Part shown: piece after piece, positions 25,249 to 34,322 of the stretch
How the letters are laid out: each line of letters begins with the position of its first letter
How positions within the stretch are numbered: the stretch's first letter is position 1
DNA from: Armatimonadota bacterium
GTDB taxonomy: Bacteria > Sysuimicrobiota > Sysuimicrobiia > Sysuimicrobiales > Sysuimicrobiaceae
NCBI GenBank assembly: GCA_031460175.1
Contig: JAVKGW010000003.1
Coordinates: 1-64,000 of the forward strand
Direction of reading: 5' to 3'
DNA length: 64,000 nucleotides
Program-made: the position numbers and the translations under genes
Notes under the pieces: model-generated
Seen by the model: the letters and a program-made list of their open reading frames with translations, nothing else
Databases searched by the model: none
What the model was told of the DNA's origin: nothing

Positions 25249-25797
25249 ATGAGGGACGCTCCGGTGCAGCGGGAGAGCGGGCAGGTCGGGTTCACCGTGA
25301 TCGAAACCCTCTTCGTGGTGGTGATCCTGGCCATCCTGCTGGGTCTTGCCTTTCCCGCCTACCAGCGGGTGGTGATGGAACGGCGGGTGCAGAACACCAC
25401 CCGGGAGATCGCCGCGGACATTCGGGTGGCCCAGCAGGCCGCGGTGGCGAAGTCCGCGGAGGCCAAGTGCGTGGGCGTGGCGTTTGAGGAGAGCCGGGTG
25501 GGGGTGTACGTGGTCCCCCAAGAGGCCTCGTTCGATTGCACCGACCCCAGTGCTTCGGGCCTGCGGGCCTACGGGGTCCTCCTGAGTTCCCAGGAGTACC
25601 CCACGGGGGTGACCGTGGAGCACGGCCCGGACGATGCCCTGGCGTTCGTCCCATCCGGGACCGTGTACCCCACCTGCACCGGAGACAACTGCACGGCATT
25701 TCGGGTCACGGTGCGGGGCGGAGGGCATGTCCGGTACGTCTGCGTGAACGCCGCGGGGCTGGTGACGGTGCCGCCGCCGGGAGGGTCCTGTCCGTGA
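25249..25797 (+). CDS. Prepilin-like protein, GspH/FimT type
   Basis: A 182-residue type IV pilin-like protein. The type III signal is GQVGFTVIETL: cleavage after Gly, then Phe at +1 and Glu at +5, then a hydrophobic helix (FVVVILAILLGLAFPAY). The C-terminal part has four cysteines and an Ig-like beta pattern typical of GspH/FimT minor pseudopilins. The ATG at 25249 after CAGGGGGA gives a short polar leader peptide for prepilin peptidase, which is encoded at 36385. First of four overlapping minor-pilin genes. Confidence 0.88.
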   Translation: MRDAPVQRESGQVGFTVIETLFVVVILAILLGLAFPAYQRVVMERRVQNTTREIAADIRVAQQAAVAKSAEAKCVGVAFEESRVGVYVVPQEASFDCTDPSASGLRAYGVLLSSQEYPTGVTVEHGPDDALAFVPSGTVYPTCTGDNCTAFRVTVRGGGHVRYVCVNAAGLVTVPPPGGSCP

Positions 25798-26309
25798 GGG
25801 GAAGGGGTTTGCAGGGGGTCGTGAAAGGCGGGGCCGGCCTCTCCATGCTGGAGGTGGTGGTAGCCCTCACGCTCGTGGCGGCGGTGGTGCTGGCGAGCGT
25901 GCAGCTCGTCACCCGGGCCGTGGCCCAGATCGGGTCGGCCCGCACCGAGCAGGCCGAGCATCCGGCGCGGGCGAAGACGGTGGCCCTGCAGTGGCTGCAG
26001 GGAGAACTCGATTACCTACGTTCCCGGGGCTACGGGTACCTCACGCAGAAGTACCTCGACCCGGGCGGGGACTGGGTTCGGTCCGGGGCGGCCGTCCGAC
26101 GCACCATCACGCGCACCAATAAGGAACCCGGAGAGAGCGCGCTTCCTCCGGGCTTTGAGAAGGCGGAGGTGATCCTGGAGGTGGAGGGGTTGGAGGGATG
26201 CCCCAGCAACTGCGTGATCGCGGTGATGCGGGCCCGGGTGCGGCTCTACCGCCAGGAGGGGGATCCCGTGCCCTTTGTGGAAGGGGCGACGAGCGTGGTG
26301 CGGCGATGA
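25794..26309 (+). CDS. Prepilin-like protein, GspI/PilV type
   Basis: A 171-residue minor pilin. The cleavage/methylation motif is GAGLSMLEVVVAL (Gly at -1, Glu at +5), followed by the helix VVALTLVAAVVLASVQLV. The body is small and beta-rich with two cysteines (PSNC region). GTG start overlaps the previous stop, giving translational coupling. The short body and order between GspH-like and PilW/GspJ-like genes match minor-pilin operons that initiate pilus assembly. Confidence 0.82.
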   Translation: MRGRGLQGVVKGGAGLSMLEVVVALTLVAAVVLASVQLVTRAVAQIGSARTEQAEHPARAKTVALQWLQGELDYLRSRGYGYLTQKYLDPGGDWVRSGAAVRRTITRTNKEPGESALPPGFEKAEVILEVEGLEGCPSNCVIAVMRARVRLYRQEGDPVPFVEGATSVVRR

Positions 26310-26956
26310 GGATGTGGAAGGACGAGCGGGGCCTGACGCTGGTGGAACTCCTCCTCGCCGTGGTGATCCTAGCGGTGGCCCTGGGCGCCCTGTTTACGGC
26401 CAGCAGTGCCATGGCCCGGACCTGGGCCGTGGGCCAGCACCGGGTGGGGGTGCAGCAGGCCGGGCGGGCGTCTTTGGACTGGATGATCCGGCGGATCCGA
26501 CTCGCTGGACAGGGCTACGAGCGGCAGTGGGCCGGTTGTCTTCCCTTTTACAAAGAAGCCACGCCCACGAAGTTCGCGTTCCTGGCAGACGTGGCCCCGG
26601 GAGGGGTGTGCGGCCCCTTCGAGCGGCTGGACTACACCCTCGAGGGGAACCGCCTCGTGGAGCGGATGACCGGCGGTGGCGGGACCGTGCTCCGGGCGCT
26701 TACCCCCGCGGAGGAAGTAGGGGAGGTCACGGTCACGGACCTCAACTTCTGCTACTACGACCTGAACGACCAGCTGGTCCCGGATCAGTCCCTCACGGTG
26801 ACGGCCGGCCAGGAGACCTGCTCGGGATCGGTCCAGACGGGGAAACTCGCCGATATCTTCCGGGTGAAGGTGCGGGTGCGGGTGTGGAGCCCACGGTTGG
26901 GAGAGGAGCTGGTGGTGGCAAGCCAGGCCACCCGGAGGCTGGAGGTGCTGCCGTGA
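26306..26956 (+). CDS. Prepilin-like protein, PilW/GspJ type
   Basis: A 216-residue minor pilin with signal RGLTLVELLLAVVILAVALGALF: cleavage after Gly, Leu at +1, Glu at +5. The mature domain (about 30-216) is large and beta-rich and contains several cysteines (AGC, GVCG, NFCYYD, TCSG), in keeping with PilW or GspJ. ATG overlaps the preceding stop. It forms a tip complex in type IV pili with the neighbouring PilV- and PilX-like proteins. Confidence 0.85.
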   Translation: MRMWKDERGLTLVELLLAVVILAVALGALFTASSAMARTWAVGQHRVGVQQAGRASLDWMIRRIRLAGQGYERQWAGCLPFYKEATPTKFAFLADVAPGGVCGPFERLDYTLEGNRLVERMTGGGGTVLRALTPAEEVGEVTVTDLNFCYYDLNDQLVPDQSLTVTAGQETCSGSVQTGKLADIFRVKVRVRVWSPRLGEELVVASQATRRLEVLP

Positions 26957-28848
26957 GGCGGAAGTGGGGGGTGGGAAGCAGCCGGATCGGGCCGGAGCGG
27001 GGGATGGCCCTGGTGGTGGCCCTCATCACCGTGATGGTCCTGTTGCTGTTCACCGCGGCCCTCGTCACCGCGGCCATCACGGAGACCTTCACCGCCCAGA
27101 CCGCGGAGGACTCCGCCCGGGCGTTCCTGGTGGCGGATGCGGCCGCAGCCCGGGCCCTCGCGTCCTTGCGGCTGGACGCGAACTGGGCGGAGGCGGATCC
27201 CGGAGGCCGGGACGCGGTGGGCCGGTGCGAGGGCGGGGTGCTCTACGACCTGCTTGGGGGCGAGTGCATGCGGGACGTCCCCTATCCCAGGTACGGAGCC
27301 ATTGCGGCAAGCGCCACGGCGCCCCCGGGCGGGGCGTCTGAGCCCGTGTGCGCGGCCAAGAGCGTGACAAGTTCGGCGGCGTCTCCGTCTCCCCTACCGG
27401 ATGCACAGAGCTTCGGGCGGTACACGGTCACCGTTCTGGGGACCTCGGGTCCGAACGAGATCCGGCTCCGGGCGGTGGGGACGGTGGGCCGGGCGAGCCG
27501 GGGATTCGAGTTCACCGTGCACCGGGTGACGCCCGCGGACTTCGTCTCGTACTCCGCCCTCCGGGTGGACGCCACCCGCGTGGGGAACGGCACCTTCCGG
27601 ATCCACGGGTCCGTCTACGTTCGCGGAGACTGGGAGTTCAAGGGGAACAGCCAGCAGCTGAACGACCGTCCCGTCTCCACGGGGGACTCGGAAGACCCTG
27701 TTTATGACAACCAGACCTTCGTGTGCGGCAACCTGATCCTCCAGGGCAACGCCCAGATCGGGACTCCCCAAAAACCCATGTTGGGGGTGCACATCGCGGG
27801 GGAGCGCATCGATCGGGGCGGGGCCATGGAGGTGTACAAGCTCCTCCAGGATAAAGTGGTGCCGGACATCCGCCTGGCAAACGTCTTCCGGGCCACCAGA
27901 TGCATCCGGGGACTGGAGGACCCAACCCCGCAACCGCCCATCAACGAGGAGAACTGCACCCGGGAGTTTCCCGGCCTTTGGGACCGCTACACGAACCACC
28001 TCGACGCCTCAGGATCGGCCTCACGGCTCGTGGTACTGAAACCGCCGGGCGGGTCCGGGTCGTGGGTTGAGGATTCGACTCAGACCCAGAACCTGACCCT
28101 GGGTACCCAGGAGTGGCGCATCCCCAAGCGGGGCAAGGTCGATGCGTGCAAGAACCATTCGTCCGGCGCGTCCTTGGGAGACGTTTTGCGGCACTGCGCC
28201 GCGTACTACTACTACGACCGCAACGAGGCAAAGGGGACGCTCTACGTGGCGGCCGGGCAAGTCATTTACATCCCCGGCAGCCTGTCCGTGCTGCGGGACG
28301 TGGACTACCGGGTGGATGACGATCCCACGCAGGCCTGTAACCCCGCGGCAGGGGATTCCGATCCCTGTCGCCCGGACGACGGAGCTTTGCTGGTGGTCGC
28401 CTGCGAGTCCGGTACGGCCTGCAACCCCAACAGCGCTTCCCCGGCCTACGGCTTCGACGTCCGGGAGATGCTGCGCGCTCAGCGGCGGGCCAGCAGCGGC
28501 GTGTTCTATCCCCAAACCACCTTCCCCACCCGAGACCTGCTCACCGTGCTGGTCCACGGTCGCGTGCGGTTCGGCCTGAGCGGAAACCCCGCGAACCAGG
28601 AGATCAACCTCGTGGTGCTGAGCGGGTGCGAGGCGGGCCTGCCGCCGGAGCGGTGCGACCTCACCATGCAGAAGAACCTGCAGCTCTACGGGTCGGTGAT
28701 CTCGCGGCTGCTGGTGTTCGAGCAGAACGTGGACCTCTACCAGGTTCCGGATCTGCGCCGCTACCTCCCCCTCACCCTGGACAACTTCCTGGCCGCCCCC
28801 GGAGGGTCCGCGGTGGTGGTCACCTCATGGCGGGAGATCGGGTTCTGA
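26953..28848 (+). CDS. Large PilX-like pilus-associated protein
   Basis: A 631-residue protein starting with the PilX-type N-terminus GMALVVALITVMVLLLFTAALVTAA (no Glu at +5), followed by EDSARAFLVADAAAARALASL and a long C-terminal part. The latter is rich in Gly/Ser/Asn, carries numerous paired cysteines, and contains right-handed beta-helix-like turns such as NGTFRIHGSVYVRGDWEFKG. PilX itself is about 200 residues, so the C-terminal 450 residues are an added exported domain, possibly an adhesin presented at the pilus tip. GTG overlaps the previous stop. No closer family is recognised. Confidence 0.75.
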   Translation: MRRKWGVGSSRIGPERGMALVVALITVMVLLLFTAALVTAAITETFTAQTAEDSARAFLVADAAAARALASLRLDANWAEADPGGRDAVGRCEGGVLYDLLGGECMRDVPYPRYGAIAASATAPPGGASEPVCAAKSVTSSAASPSPLPDAQSFGRYTVTVLGTSGPNEIRLRAVGTVGRASRGFEFTVHRVTPADFVSYSALRVDATRVGNGTFRIHGSVYVRGDWEFKGNSQQLNDRPVSTGDSEDPVYDNQTFVCGNLILQGNAQIGTPQKPMLGVHIAGERIDRGGAMEVYKLLQDKVVPDIRLANVFRATRCIRGLEDPTPQPPINEENCTREFPGLWDRYTNHLDASGSASRLVVLKPPGGSGSWVEDSTQTQNLTLGTQEWRIPKRGKVDACKNHSSGASLGDVLRHCAAYYYYDRNEAKGTLYVAAGQVIYIPGSLSVLRDVDYRVDDDPTQACNPAAGDSDPCRPDDGALLVVACESGTACNPNSASPAYGFDVREMLRAQRRASSGVFYPQTTFPTRDLLTVLVHGRVRFGLSGNPANQEINLVVLSGCEAGLPPERCDLTMQKNLQLYGSVISRLLVFEQNVDLYQVPDLRRYLPLTLDNFLAAPGGSAVVVTSWREIGF

Positions 28849-29023
28849 GGGGCTCAGGGTAAACCCGGTAGACGGCTGCTCGGCCTCGGCTGGAGGGATC
28901 GGAAATCGGAGCTGGGCCTTGCAGGAATTTTTTCGAAAAGCGTCGAACCCAAGCCCCCCAGTGGACGGAGCCCTCCACGCAGGGGCGGGGACGTAGCATG
29001 CGTCACGGCATATCAGGGAAACC
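28849..29023 (+). promoter_or_regulatory. 175-bp spacer with hairpin before pilM
   Basis: This spacer separates the minor-pilin operon from pilM. It can form a stem between 28882-28891 (GGCCTCGGCT) and 28910-28918 (AGCTGGGCC) with one bulge; a T6 run follows nine bases later at 28928-28933, which could act as a weak terminator. TTTTCGAAAA (28930-28939) is a perfect palindrome and possible operator. No tRNA or recognised riboswitch consensus was found here, and no clear -35/-10 pair precedes pilM. Confidence 0.35.
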
Positions 29024-30067
29024 ATGGCACGCACTCCCGTAGGGCTCGACATCGGCGCCGCCGCCATCAAGGTGGTGGAGCTCGTCCGGGGCCGGGACGG
29101 CTACCGGATCGCACGCCTCGGCAGTACCCGCACCCCTCTGGGGGCGCTGCTGGAAGGGACGGCGGCAGACCCCGAGAAGCTCGGCGCGGCCATTCGGGCG
29201 ACCCTTGAAGAGGCCGGCATCCGGCACCGCCGGGTGGTCACGGCCCTCGGAAGCCGGGCCGCGGTGGTGCGGGAGATCCAGGTCCCCGAGATGCCGGAGG
29301 AGGAGCTCCGCAACGCGGTCCGGTTCGAGGCAGAGCGCTACGTGCCCGTGGCCGGGGAAGACCTGCGGGTGGACTACCAGGTGGTGGGGGAGGTCCGGGA
29401 GGGAGTCCGCAAGCAGCTCAGCGTGCTCTTCGCGGCCGCCCGGGCCGAGGTGGTGGAGGGTTTCGTGCGGGCCCTGCAGGTGGCGGGGCTCGGGGCCGAG
29501 GTGCTGGAGGTCACCACCTTCGCCCTGGCCCGTGTCTTCCGGGAGGAGGCCAGGGAAGGACCGATCCTCGTGGCGGACATCGGCGCGGACACCACGGAGA
29601 TCCTCATCGTCCAGGGGGATCGCCTCCACCTCTCCCGGACCCTCGTGACGGGCGGCAACACCCTCACCCGGGCGGTGGCCGCGGCCCTAGACCTCGAGCC
29701 CGGCGCCGCGGAGATCGTGAAGGAGGAGAAGGCGGTGGCCCCGGTGGGTTCCTTACCCGTGGAGGACCCCACCGCGGCCCGGGTGGCGGAGGCCATCTCC
29801 CCGGTCCTGGCAGACGTGGTGACGGAGATCCGCCGGTCCGCGGAGTTCTTCCTGACGCGGTCGGGCGGCCAGGAGATCCGGAAGGTGCTGCTGGTGGGCG
29901 GGACCGCCCGCATCCCGAATCTCCCGGCCTTCTTCGCGGACGAGTTAGGCCTCCCGGTGGAGGTGGGTGACGTCTTCCGGTACTACCCCGCCGAGCGGCC
30001 GGTGCAGGATGTGGGCCCGGCCTTCGCGGTGGCCACGGGGCTTGCCCTGAGGGGGTTGGAAGCTTGA
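29024..30067 (+). CDS. pilM: Type IV pilus assembly protein PilM
   Basis: A 347-residue actin-like ATPase-fold protein. The N-terminal VGLDIGAAAIKVVEL phosphate-1 motif, the VVTALGSRAAVVREIQVPEMPEEEL segment, VADIGADTTEILIVQG (phosphate-2) and VLLVGGTARIPNL (adenosine motif) are all present. PilM is cytoplasmic and, through its groove, binds the N-terminus of PilN to link the inner-membrane assembly platform to the cytoplasm. The ATG is the first codon consistent with the family start. It heads the pilMNO-PilP-PilQ set; pilN overlaps its stop by four bases. Confidence 0.93.
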   Translation: MARTPVGLDIGAAAIKVVELVRGRDGYRIARLGSTRTPLGALLEGTAADPEKLGAAIRATLEEAGIRHRRVVTALGSRAAVVREIQVPEMPEEELRNAVRFEAERYVPVAGEDLRVDYQVVGEVREGVRKQLSVLFAAARAEVVEGFVRALQVAGLGAEVLEVTTFALARVFREEAREGPILVADIGADTTEILIVQGDRLHLSRTLVTGGNTLTRAVAAALDLEPGAAEIVKEEKAVAPVGSLPVEDPTAARVAEAISPVLADVVTEIRRSAEFFLTRSGGQEIRKVLLVGGTARIPNLPAFFADELGLPVEVGDVFRYYPAERPVQDVGPAFAVATGLALRGLEA

Positions 30068-30636
30068 GCATCCGCATCAACCTGCTGGCCCCGGAGCGGA
30101 GGCGGCGACGGATCACGCCCGTGACGGTGGGCCTCGGGGCCCTCGCGGCCCTGGTGATGGTCCTGGTGGTGGCTGCTGTGGTGATGCAGGTCCGGGTGGC
30201 CTCGAACCGCGCTCAGCTGGCGCGACTGCAGACGGAGGTGGAGCAGCTGCGGCCGGAGGCCCAGGAGGTAGAGCGGATGCGGCGGGTGGTGGAGGGGCTG
30301 CGCCGGCGGGAGGCCCTCGTCCGGCAGTTCTTCGCCTCCCAGATCCCGGCCGCGGAGGCCATCCTGGACCTCAGCCTCTCCATCCCGCAGGACTCCTGGA
30401 TCACCCTGTTCGCGGTGCAGGGCGGCCGGGCGGTGCAGATCGAGGGGGTCACGGCCCGGGACAACGAGTCCATCGCCCTCTTCATGGTGAACCTGGAGCG
30501 CACCCCGCACTTCGAGAACGTGGACCTGCAGGTGAGCGAGCTCCAGCGTATCGGCACCCAGGACGTTCTGAGGTTCACCCTCACGGGCGCCCTCGCAGGG
30601 GGGCCGCAGCCCACGCCGGCGGGAGAGACGCAGTGA
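30064..30636 (+). CDS. pilN: Type IV pilus assembly protein PilN
   Basis: A 190-residue bitopic inner-membrane protein. It starts SIRINLLAPERRRRR, the cytoplasmic INLL motif that docks into PilM, followed by a transmembrane helix (about 20-42), a periplasmic coiled coil rich in Gln/Arg/Glu, and a ferredoxin-like alpha/beta domain. The TTG start overlaps the PilM stop (TTGA). It forms heterodimers with PilO, encoded next. Confidence 0.9.
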   Translation: MSIRINLLAPERRRRRITPVTVGLGALAALVMVLVVAAVVMQVRVASNRAQLARLQTEVEQLRPEAQEVERMRRVVEGLRRREALVRQFFASQIPAAEAILDLSLSIPQDSWITLFAVQGGRAVQIEGVTARDNESIALFMVNLERTPHFENVDLQVSELQRIGTQDVLRFTLTGALAGGPQPTPAGETQ

Positions 30637-31250
30637 CCCTGAGACCCCGCGAGCAGATCCTCCTCGTGGTGGCGGCGGCGTTGTTGGTCCTCGTGGGCTT
30701 CTACTACCTGGTGTATCTCCCCCGGGTGGCGGAGCTCCGACGGCTTGAGGGGGAGATCCAGCGGGCCACCGCGGAGCGGCAGCGCCTCGCGACCCTCGTC
30801 GCTTCCCGGCCCGAGGTAGAGCGGGAGTTCAACGAGGTGCGGGGGAGGCTCGCGGAGCTGGAGGCGAAGCTCCCACCGGCCCGGGAGATCCCAACGTTGC
30901 TGGTGCAGCTGGAACAGACCGTGCGGCAGTCCCGGGCCCAGATCACCCTGATCCGACCGGGCCCCCTCGCGGCTCCCACTCCCCCGCCGGGGCAGCGGCC
31001 CGGTGGCCAGCGCCCGCAGGAACCCCAGGCGCCCGCCTACCAGCAGTTCTCCGTGGAGCTGGGCGCTCGGGGAGACTACGAGGCCCTGGTGGACTTCCTG
31101 CAGCGGCTGCAGAACTTCCCGCGGCTGCTGGTGCTCTCGGAGGTGCGGATGAGCCCAGCTGGCCAGCCGCAGCCCGGGAGGGCGCCTGTCCTGCAACTCT
31201 CCGTGCGGGCCACCACCTATGTCCTGCCCGAGACGGAGGCAAGGCCGTGA
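30633..31250 (+). CDS. pilO: Type IV pilus assembly protein PilO
   Basis: A 205-residue protein with an N-terminal cytoplasmic stub, a transmembrane helix (ILLVVAAALLVLVGFYYLVYLP, about 8-29), a coiled coil with repeated Glu/Leu/Arg heptads, a short Pro/Gly linker (TPPPGQRPGGQ) and a C-terminal ferredoxin-like domain (FSVELGARGDYEALVDFLQRL). GTG start overlaps the PilN stop. PilN and PilO together bridge PilM to the PilP/PilQ outer complex. Confidence 0.9.
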   Translation: MTLRPREQILLVVAAALLVLVGFYYLVYLPRVAELRRLEGEIQRATAERQRLATLVASRPEVEREFNEVRGRLAELEAKLPPAREIPTLLVQLEQTVRQSRAQITLIRPGPLAAPTPPPGQRPGGQRPQEPQAPAYQQFSVELGARGDYEALVDFLQRLQNFPRLLVLSEVRMSPAGQPQPGRAPVLQLSVRATTYVLPETEARP

Positions 31251-31867
31251 CCTCGCCCGGGAGAGGACAGCAGGGCCGTCTACTGCCCTATCTCGCGGCA
31301 GTCCTCGTGATCCTGTTGGGCTACGCGGCCTACACGAGGATCTCCGCCCGACCGAGACCGCAGGTCCTGCCCCCCCTCAGTCCACCGCCCGTAGCCGCTC
31401 CCGCGCCGGAAGGGACGCCTGCCGCGCAGCCCCCTCCGTCGCCAACTCCGACGCCGCTTCGGGTTGCCCTTCCCGCCCGGCCCGTGGGCCGCCCCAACCC
31501 GTTTAACCCGCTCATCGTCCCTCGGCCGCCTACTCCCACACCCCGCGCGGCTGTGCGGCCCGCTCCACCCCCGCTTCCTCCTGCCCCGCCGCCGTTCTTC
31601 CCGGGGGAGGAGCCGAGGCCGGGCCAGGTACCTCTTCCCGGGCCCACACCCACCCCGCGGCCCACGGTGCCCTTCCGGGCCACGGGTACCGTCATCCAGG
31701 GCGGTGTGCGGGTGGCGGTCCTGCAGGCCGGGCAGCGAACCTACTTCGCGCGGGTGGGCGACGTGATCGAAGGATTTCGAATCGTGGCGGTAGAACCGGA
31801 ATTCGTGCGGGTCCAGCGCGGCACCTTCGAGCATGTGTTCCATCTGGGGGAGGTCGAGGCGCAATGA
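31247..31867 (+). CDS. PilP/GspC-like periplasmic linker protein
   Basis: A 206-residue protein with one N-terminal membrane anchor (LPYLAAVLVILLGYAAYT), a very long proline-rich extended region (about residues 37-140, repeats of PxPxPT type) and a small C-terminal beta domain resembling the homology region of PilP/GspC (QAGQRTYFARVGDVIEGFRIVAVEPEFVRV). Position between pilO and pilQ strongly supports a PilP role: connecting the inner-membrane PilNO complex to the PilQ secretin. A membrane anchor replaces the usual PilP lipobox. GTG overlaps the PilO stop and its own stop overlaps the PilQ start. Confidence 0.75.
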   Translation: MTSPGRGQQGRLLPYLAAVLVILLGYAAYTRISARPRPQVLPPLSPPPVAAPAPEGTPAAQPPPSPTPTPLRVALPARPVGRPNPFNPLIVPRPPTPTPRAAVRPAPPPLPPAPPPFFPGEEPRPGQVPLPGPTPTPRPTVPFRATGTVIQGGVRVAVLQAGQRTYFARVGDVIEGFRIVAVEPEFVRVQRGTFEHVFHLGEVEAQ

Positions 31868-34278
31868 GACGACGCACATCCGCCCTCGCGCTCACGCTCA
31901 CGCTGCTCCTGGGACTTGTGGGAACCATCGCTCCCGCCGCCCCGACCGCCCAGGTGACGGAGGTGTCCCTCCGGGGCACGGAGGGAAGCCTGGAACTTAC
32001 GGTCCGGGCAAACGGGCCCGTGCAGTACCGGCTGGTGGACTGGGCAGGCAAACCCGCGGGACTCGTGGTGCTCGACCTGCAGGATGCCATCCTGGGAATT
32101 CCCGCCGGAGACCTCCCCCTGCGGCATCCGTCCATCACGAGGGCCCGGATCAGCCAGCACGATGCCACCACGGTTCGCCTGGCCATCGAGCTCCGGGAGC
32201 CCCGGGTGGTGCAGGTGCGGCCTGCGCAGGACCGGAGGGGGGTGATCGTGGCCTTCGGGGAGCCCGCGCGCCAGCCCATCCTGCACGCCATCCGGGACGT
32301 GCGGATCAGCCAGGCAAACGGCGCGGTGCGCGTGGAGGTGGTCTCGGACGGACCCTTCACCTTCCGGGAGGTTTCGTGGGCGGGCAAGCCCGCGACCCTG
32401 GTGGTGGTGGATCTCGTGGGCGTGCAGCTTCCCGGAGGTTCCCGGCGCATCCCGGGCTCGGGCTCGGTCCGGGAGGTGCGGCTGGGAGAGCAGGCGCCCG
32501 GCGTGGTACGGCTCGCGGTGGAGCTCCGGGAGCCACATTCGGTCCGGCTCGTGCGGGAGTCGGAGGGAAGGCGGCTCGCGGTGATTTTCTCCGGCGCCAC
32601 CCTGGCCGGCCCTAACGGAAAGCCGCAGGCCCAGGCCCCTCGGCAGGCACAGGCGCCTGCCGCACCGGCCCCCCCTCCCGGTCCCACCCGGGAGTGCTTC
32701 GACGACCTCCAGCCCCGGCCTGCCCCGCGGGTCCCGAACGAGCGCCGGTTTACCCTCTCCTTCCTCAACGAGCGGCTCGCGGTGATCCTGACCGCTATCG
32801 CCCGCATCACCGGGGTGAACATCGTGGTGAGCCCGGAAGCCGGGGAGCGGCGGCTGACCATCCGGCTGCTCAACGTGACCCTGCGGGAGGCCCTGGACCT
32901 CGTCACGCGGCCGCTCGGGCTCGCCTACGTCCTCGTGGACCGGAACGTACTGGTGGTCCCCGCGGACCAGGTGCCGCCGGAGGCGGCGGTGGTGTGCCAT
33001 TACCGGCTGCAGTACGCGCGGGCAGAGGACGTGGCGAGGGTGATCACCCCGCTTTTGTTCGGGGAGCGCTTAGCCCCTCCGGCTCCCACCATCGTGCAGG
33101 TGGGTCCCACCCCTCCTCCTACGCCCACTCCCGCCCCCACGCCGGTCGTCGTCCGCACGCAGGTGACGGTGGACCGGGCTACGAACTCCCTGCTCGTGGT
33201 GGCCTCCCGGTCGGATCAGGCCCGGGTGTGGGAGATCATCCGGCGGCTCGACATCCCGGAGGCCCGGCCCGCTCCCCCTCCGCCGAGCCCCCCACCTCCG
33301 CCCAGGGTCACCCGGGTCTACCGGCTGCAGTGGATCTTCGCGGACGAGCGGCCGCGGGCAGGCACGGAGGCGGAGCGGATCCTGGCCCCCGTGGGACCGC
33401 CGGATCCCGGTGCGGCGCTGGCGGCCCTGGTTCGCCAGCACGCGGGGCTGCGGGCGGAGGACGTCACCTTCGATTACCGGCAGAACGCCCTCGTGGTGAC
33501 GGCCACGGAGGAGCAGCACCGGATGATCCAGGAGCTCCTGGCCCAGATCGACGTGCCGGGAGACCAGCTCCTCATCGAGGCCAGCGTGCTGGACATCAAC
33601 CTGAGCGACCTCAAGGACCTGGGGGTGGAGTGGAGCAGTACCCTGACCTTACCCTTCGAGGAACTCCCCACCAACCCCGGCCAGATTCTCTTCAACCCCA
33701 TCACCCGCGGCCCCCTCAGCTTCCAGGCCATCCTGCGGTTGCTCCTGGAACAGAACCGGGCCCGGGTCATGGCGACCCCCCGGGTCGTGACCCGGGACGG
33801 CCAGCCGGCCACGGTTCTGGTGGGCGACCGCATCGAGATCACCCTCCCCGGCACGGGCCCCCAGGGACAGGCCATCGCGGTCACCCGCACCATCGAGGTG
33901 GGGGTGCGGCTCAACATCACCCCGAAGATCAATCCCGAGGGCGACATCACCCTCCGGATCCTCACGGACGTGAGCTCGCTCGCCGCCCCTCCCACCCCGC
34001 AATTGGTGCACGTCCGCACCCGTCAGGCGGCCACCACCTTGCGGGTTCGGGAGGGGAGCCCCATCGTGCTCGCGGGACTGATCCAGAACGAGGAACGCCG
34101 GCGGGTGGTGAAGGTCCCGGTGCTGGGGGACATTCCGGTCATCGGGTCCCTCTTCCGGAGCGAGCGGACCGAGCAGATCAACACGGAGATCGTCTTCATC
34201 ATCACGCCGCGTCGGCTGCCGAGGGTTCTGGCCCCGCCCACGCCTGCGCCCAGCCCCTCGCCCACGCCGGCGCCGTAG
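31864..34278 (+). CDS. pilQ: Type IV pilus secretin PilQ
   Basis: An 804-residue outer-membrane secretin. In order: a Sec signal (residues 1-30), two AMIN domains that bind peptidoglycan (about 35-125 and 137-240; both include WAGKPA), a Gln/Pro-rich linker, an STN/N0 domain starting FTLSFLNERLAVILTAIARIT, N1-type domains with a proline-rich insert (PTPPPTPTPAPTP), and the secretin core with DQLLIEASVLDINLSDLKDLGVEW and the conserved VPVLGDIPVIGSLFRSE motif near the end. The C-terminus is another short Pro/Thr/Ala tail. It forms the pore through which the pilus passes. Confidence 0.94.
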   Translation: MRRRTSALALTLTLLLGLVGTIAPAAPTAQVTEVSLRGTEGSLELTVRANGPVQYRLVDWAGKPAGLVVLDLQDAILGIPAGDLPLRHPSITRARISQHDATTVRLAIELREPRVVQVRPAQDRRGVIVAFGEPARQPILHAIRDVRISQANGAVRVEVVSDGPFTFREVSWAGKPATLVVVDLVGVQLPGGSRRIPGSGSVREVRLGEQAPGVVRLAVELREPHSVRLVRESEGRRLAVIFSGATLAGPNGKPQAQAPRQAQAPAAPAPPPGPTRECFDDLQPRPAPRVPNERRFTLSFLNERLAVILTAIARITGVNIVVSPEAGERRLTIRLLNVTLREALDLVTRPLGLAYVLVDRNVLVVPADQVPPEAAVVCHYRLQYARAEDVARVITPLLFGERLAPPAPTIVQVGPTPPPTPTPAPTPVVVRTQVTVDRATNSLLVVASRSDQARVWEIIRRLDIPEARPAPPPPSPPPPPRVTRVYRLQWIFADERPRAGTEAERILAPVGPPDPGAALAALVRQHAGLRAEDVTFDYRQNALVVTATEEQHRMIQELLAQIDVPGDQLLIEASVLDINLSDLKDLGVEWSSTLTLPFEELPTNPGQILFNPITRGPLSFQAILRLLLEQNRARVMATPRVVTRDGQPATVLVGDRIEITLPGTGPQGQAIAVTRTIEVGVRLNITPKINPEGDITLRILTDVSSLAAPPTPQLVHVRTRQAATTLRVREGSPIVLAGLIQNEERRRVVKVPVLGDIPVIGSLFRSERTEQINTEIVFIITPRRLPRVLAPPTPAPSPSPTPAP

Positions 34279-34322
34279 CGGGCGATGAGCGAGCCCAGCG
34301 CTGACTGAGGGAGTGGTGGACG

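Noticed and set aside
28855-28920. Possible c-di-GMP (GEMM) riboswitch before pilM
   Set aside because: A CAGGGTAAACC-like string is reminiscent of the consensus, but the tetraloop receptor, the GGACGCAAAGCC-type core and the GGUUACCGAUGG-like closing segment are absent.
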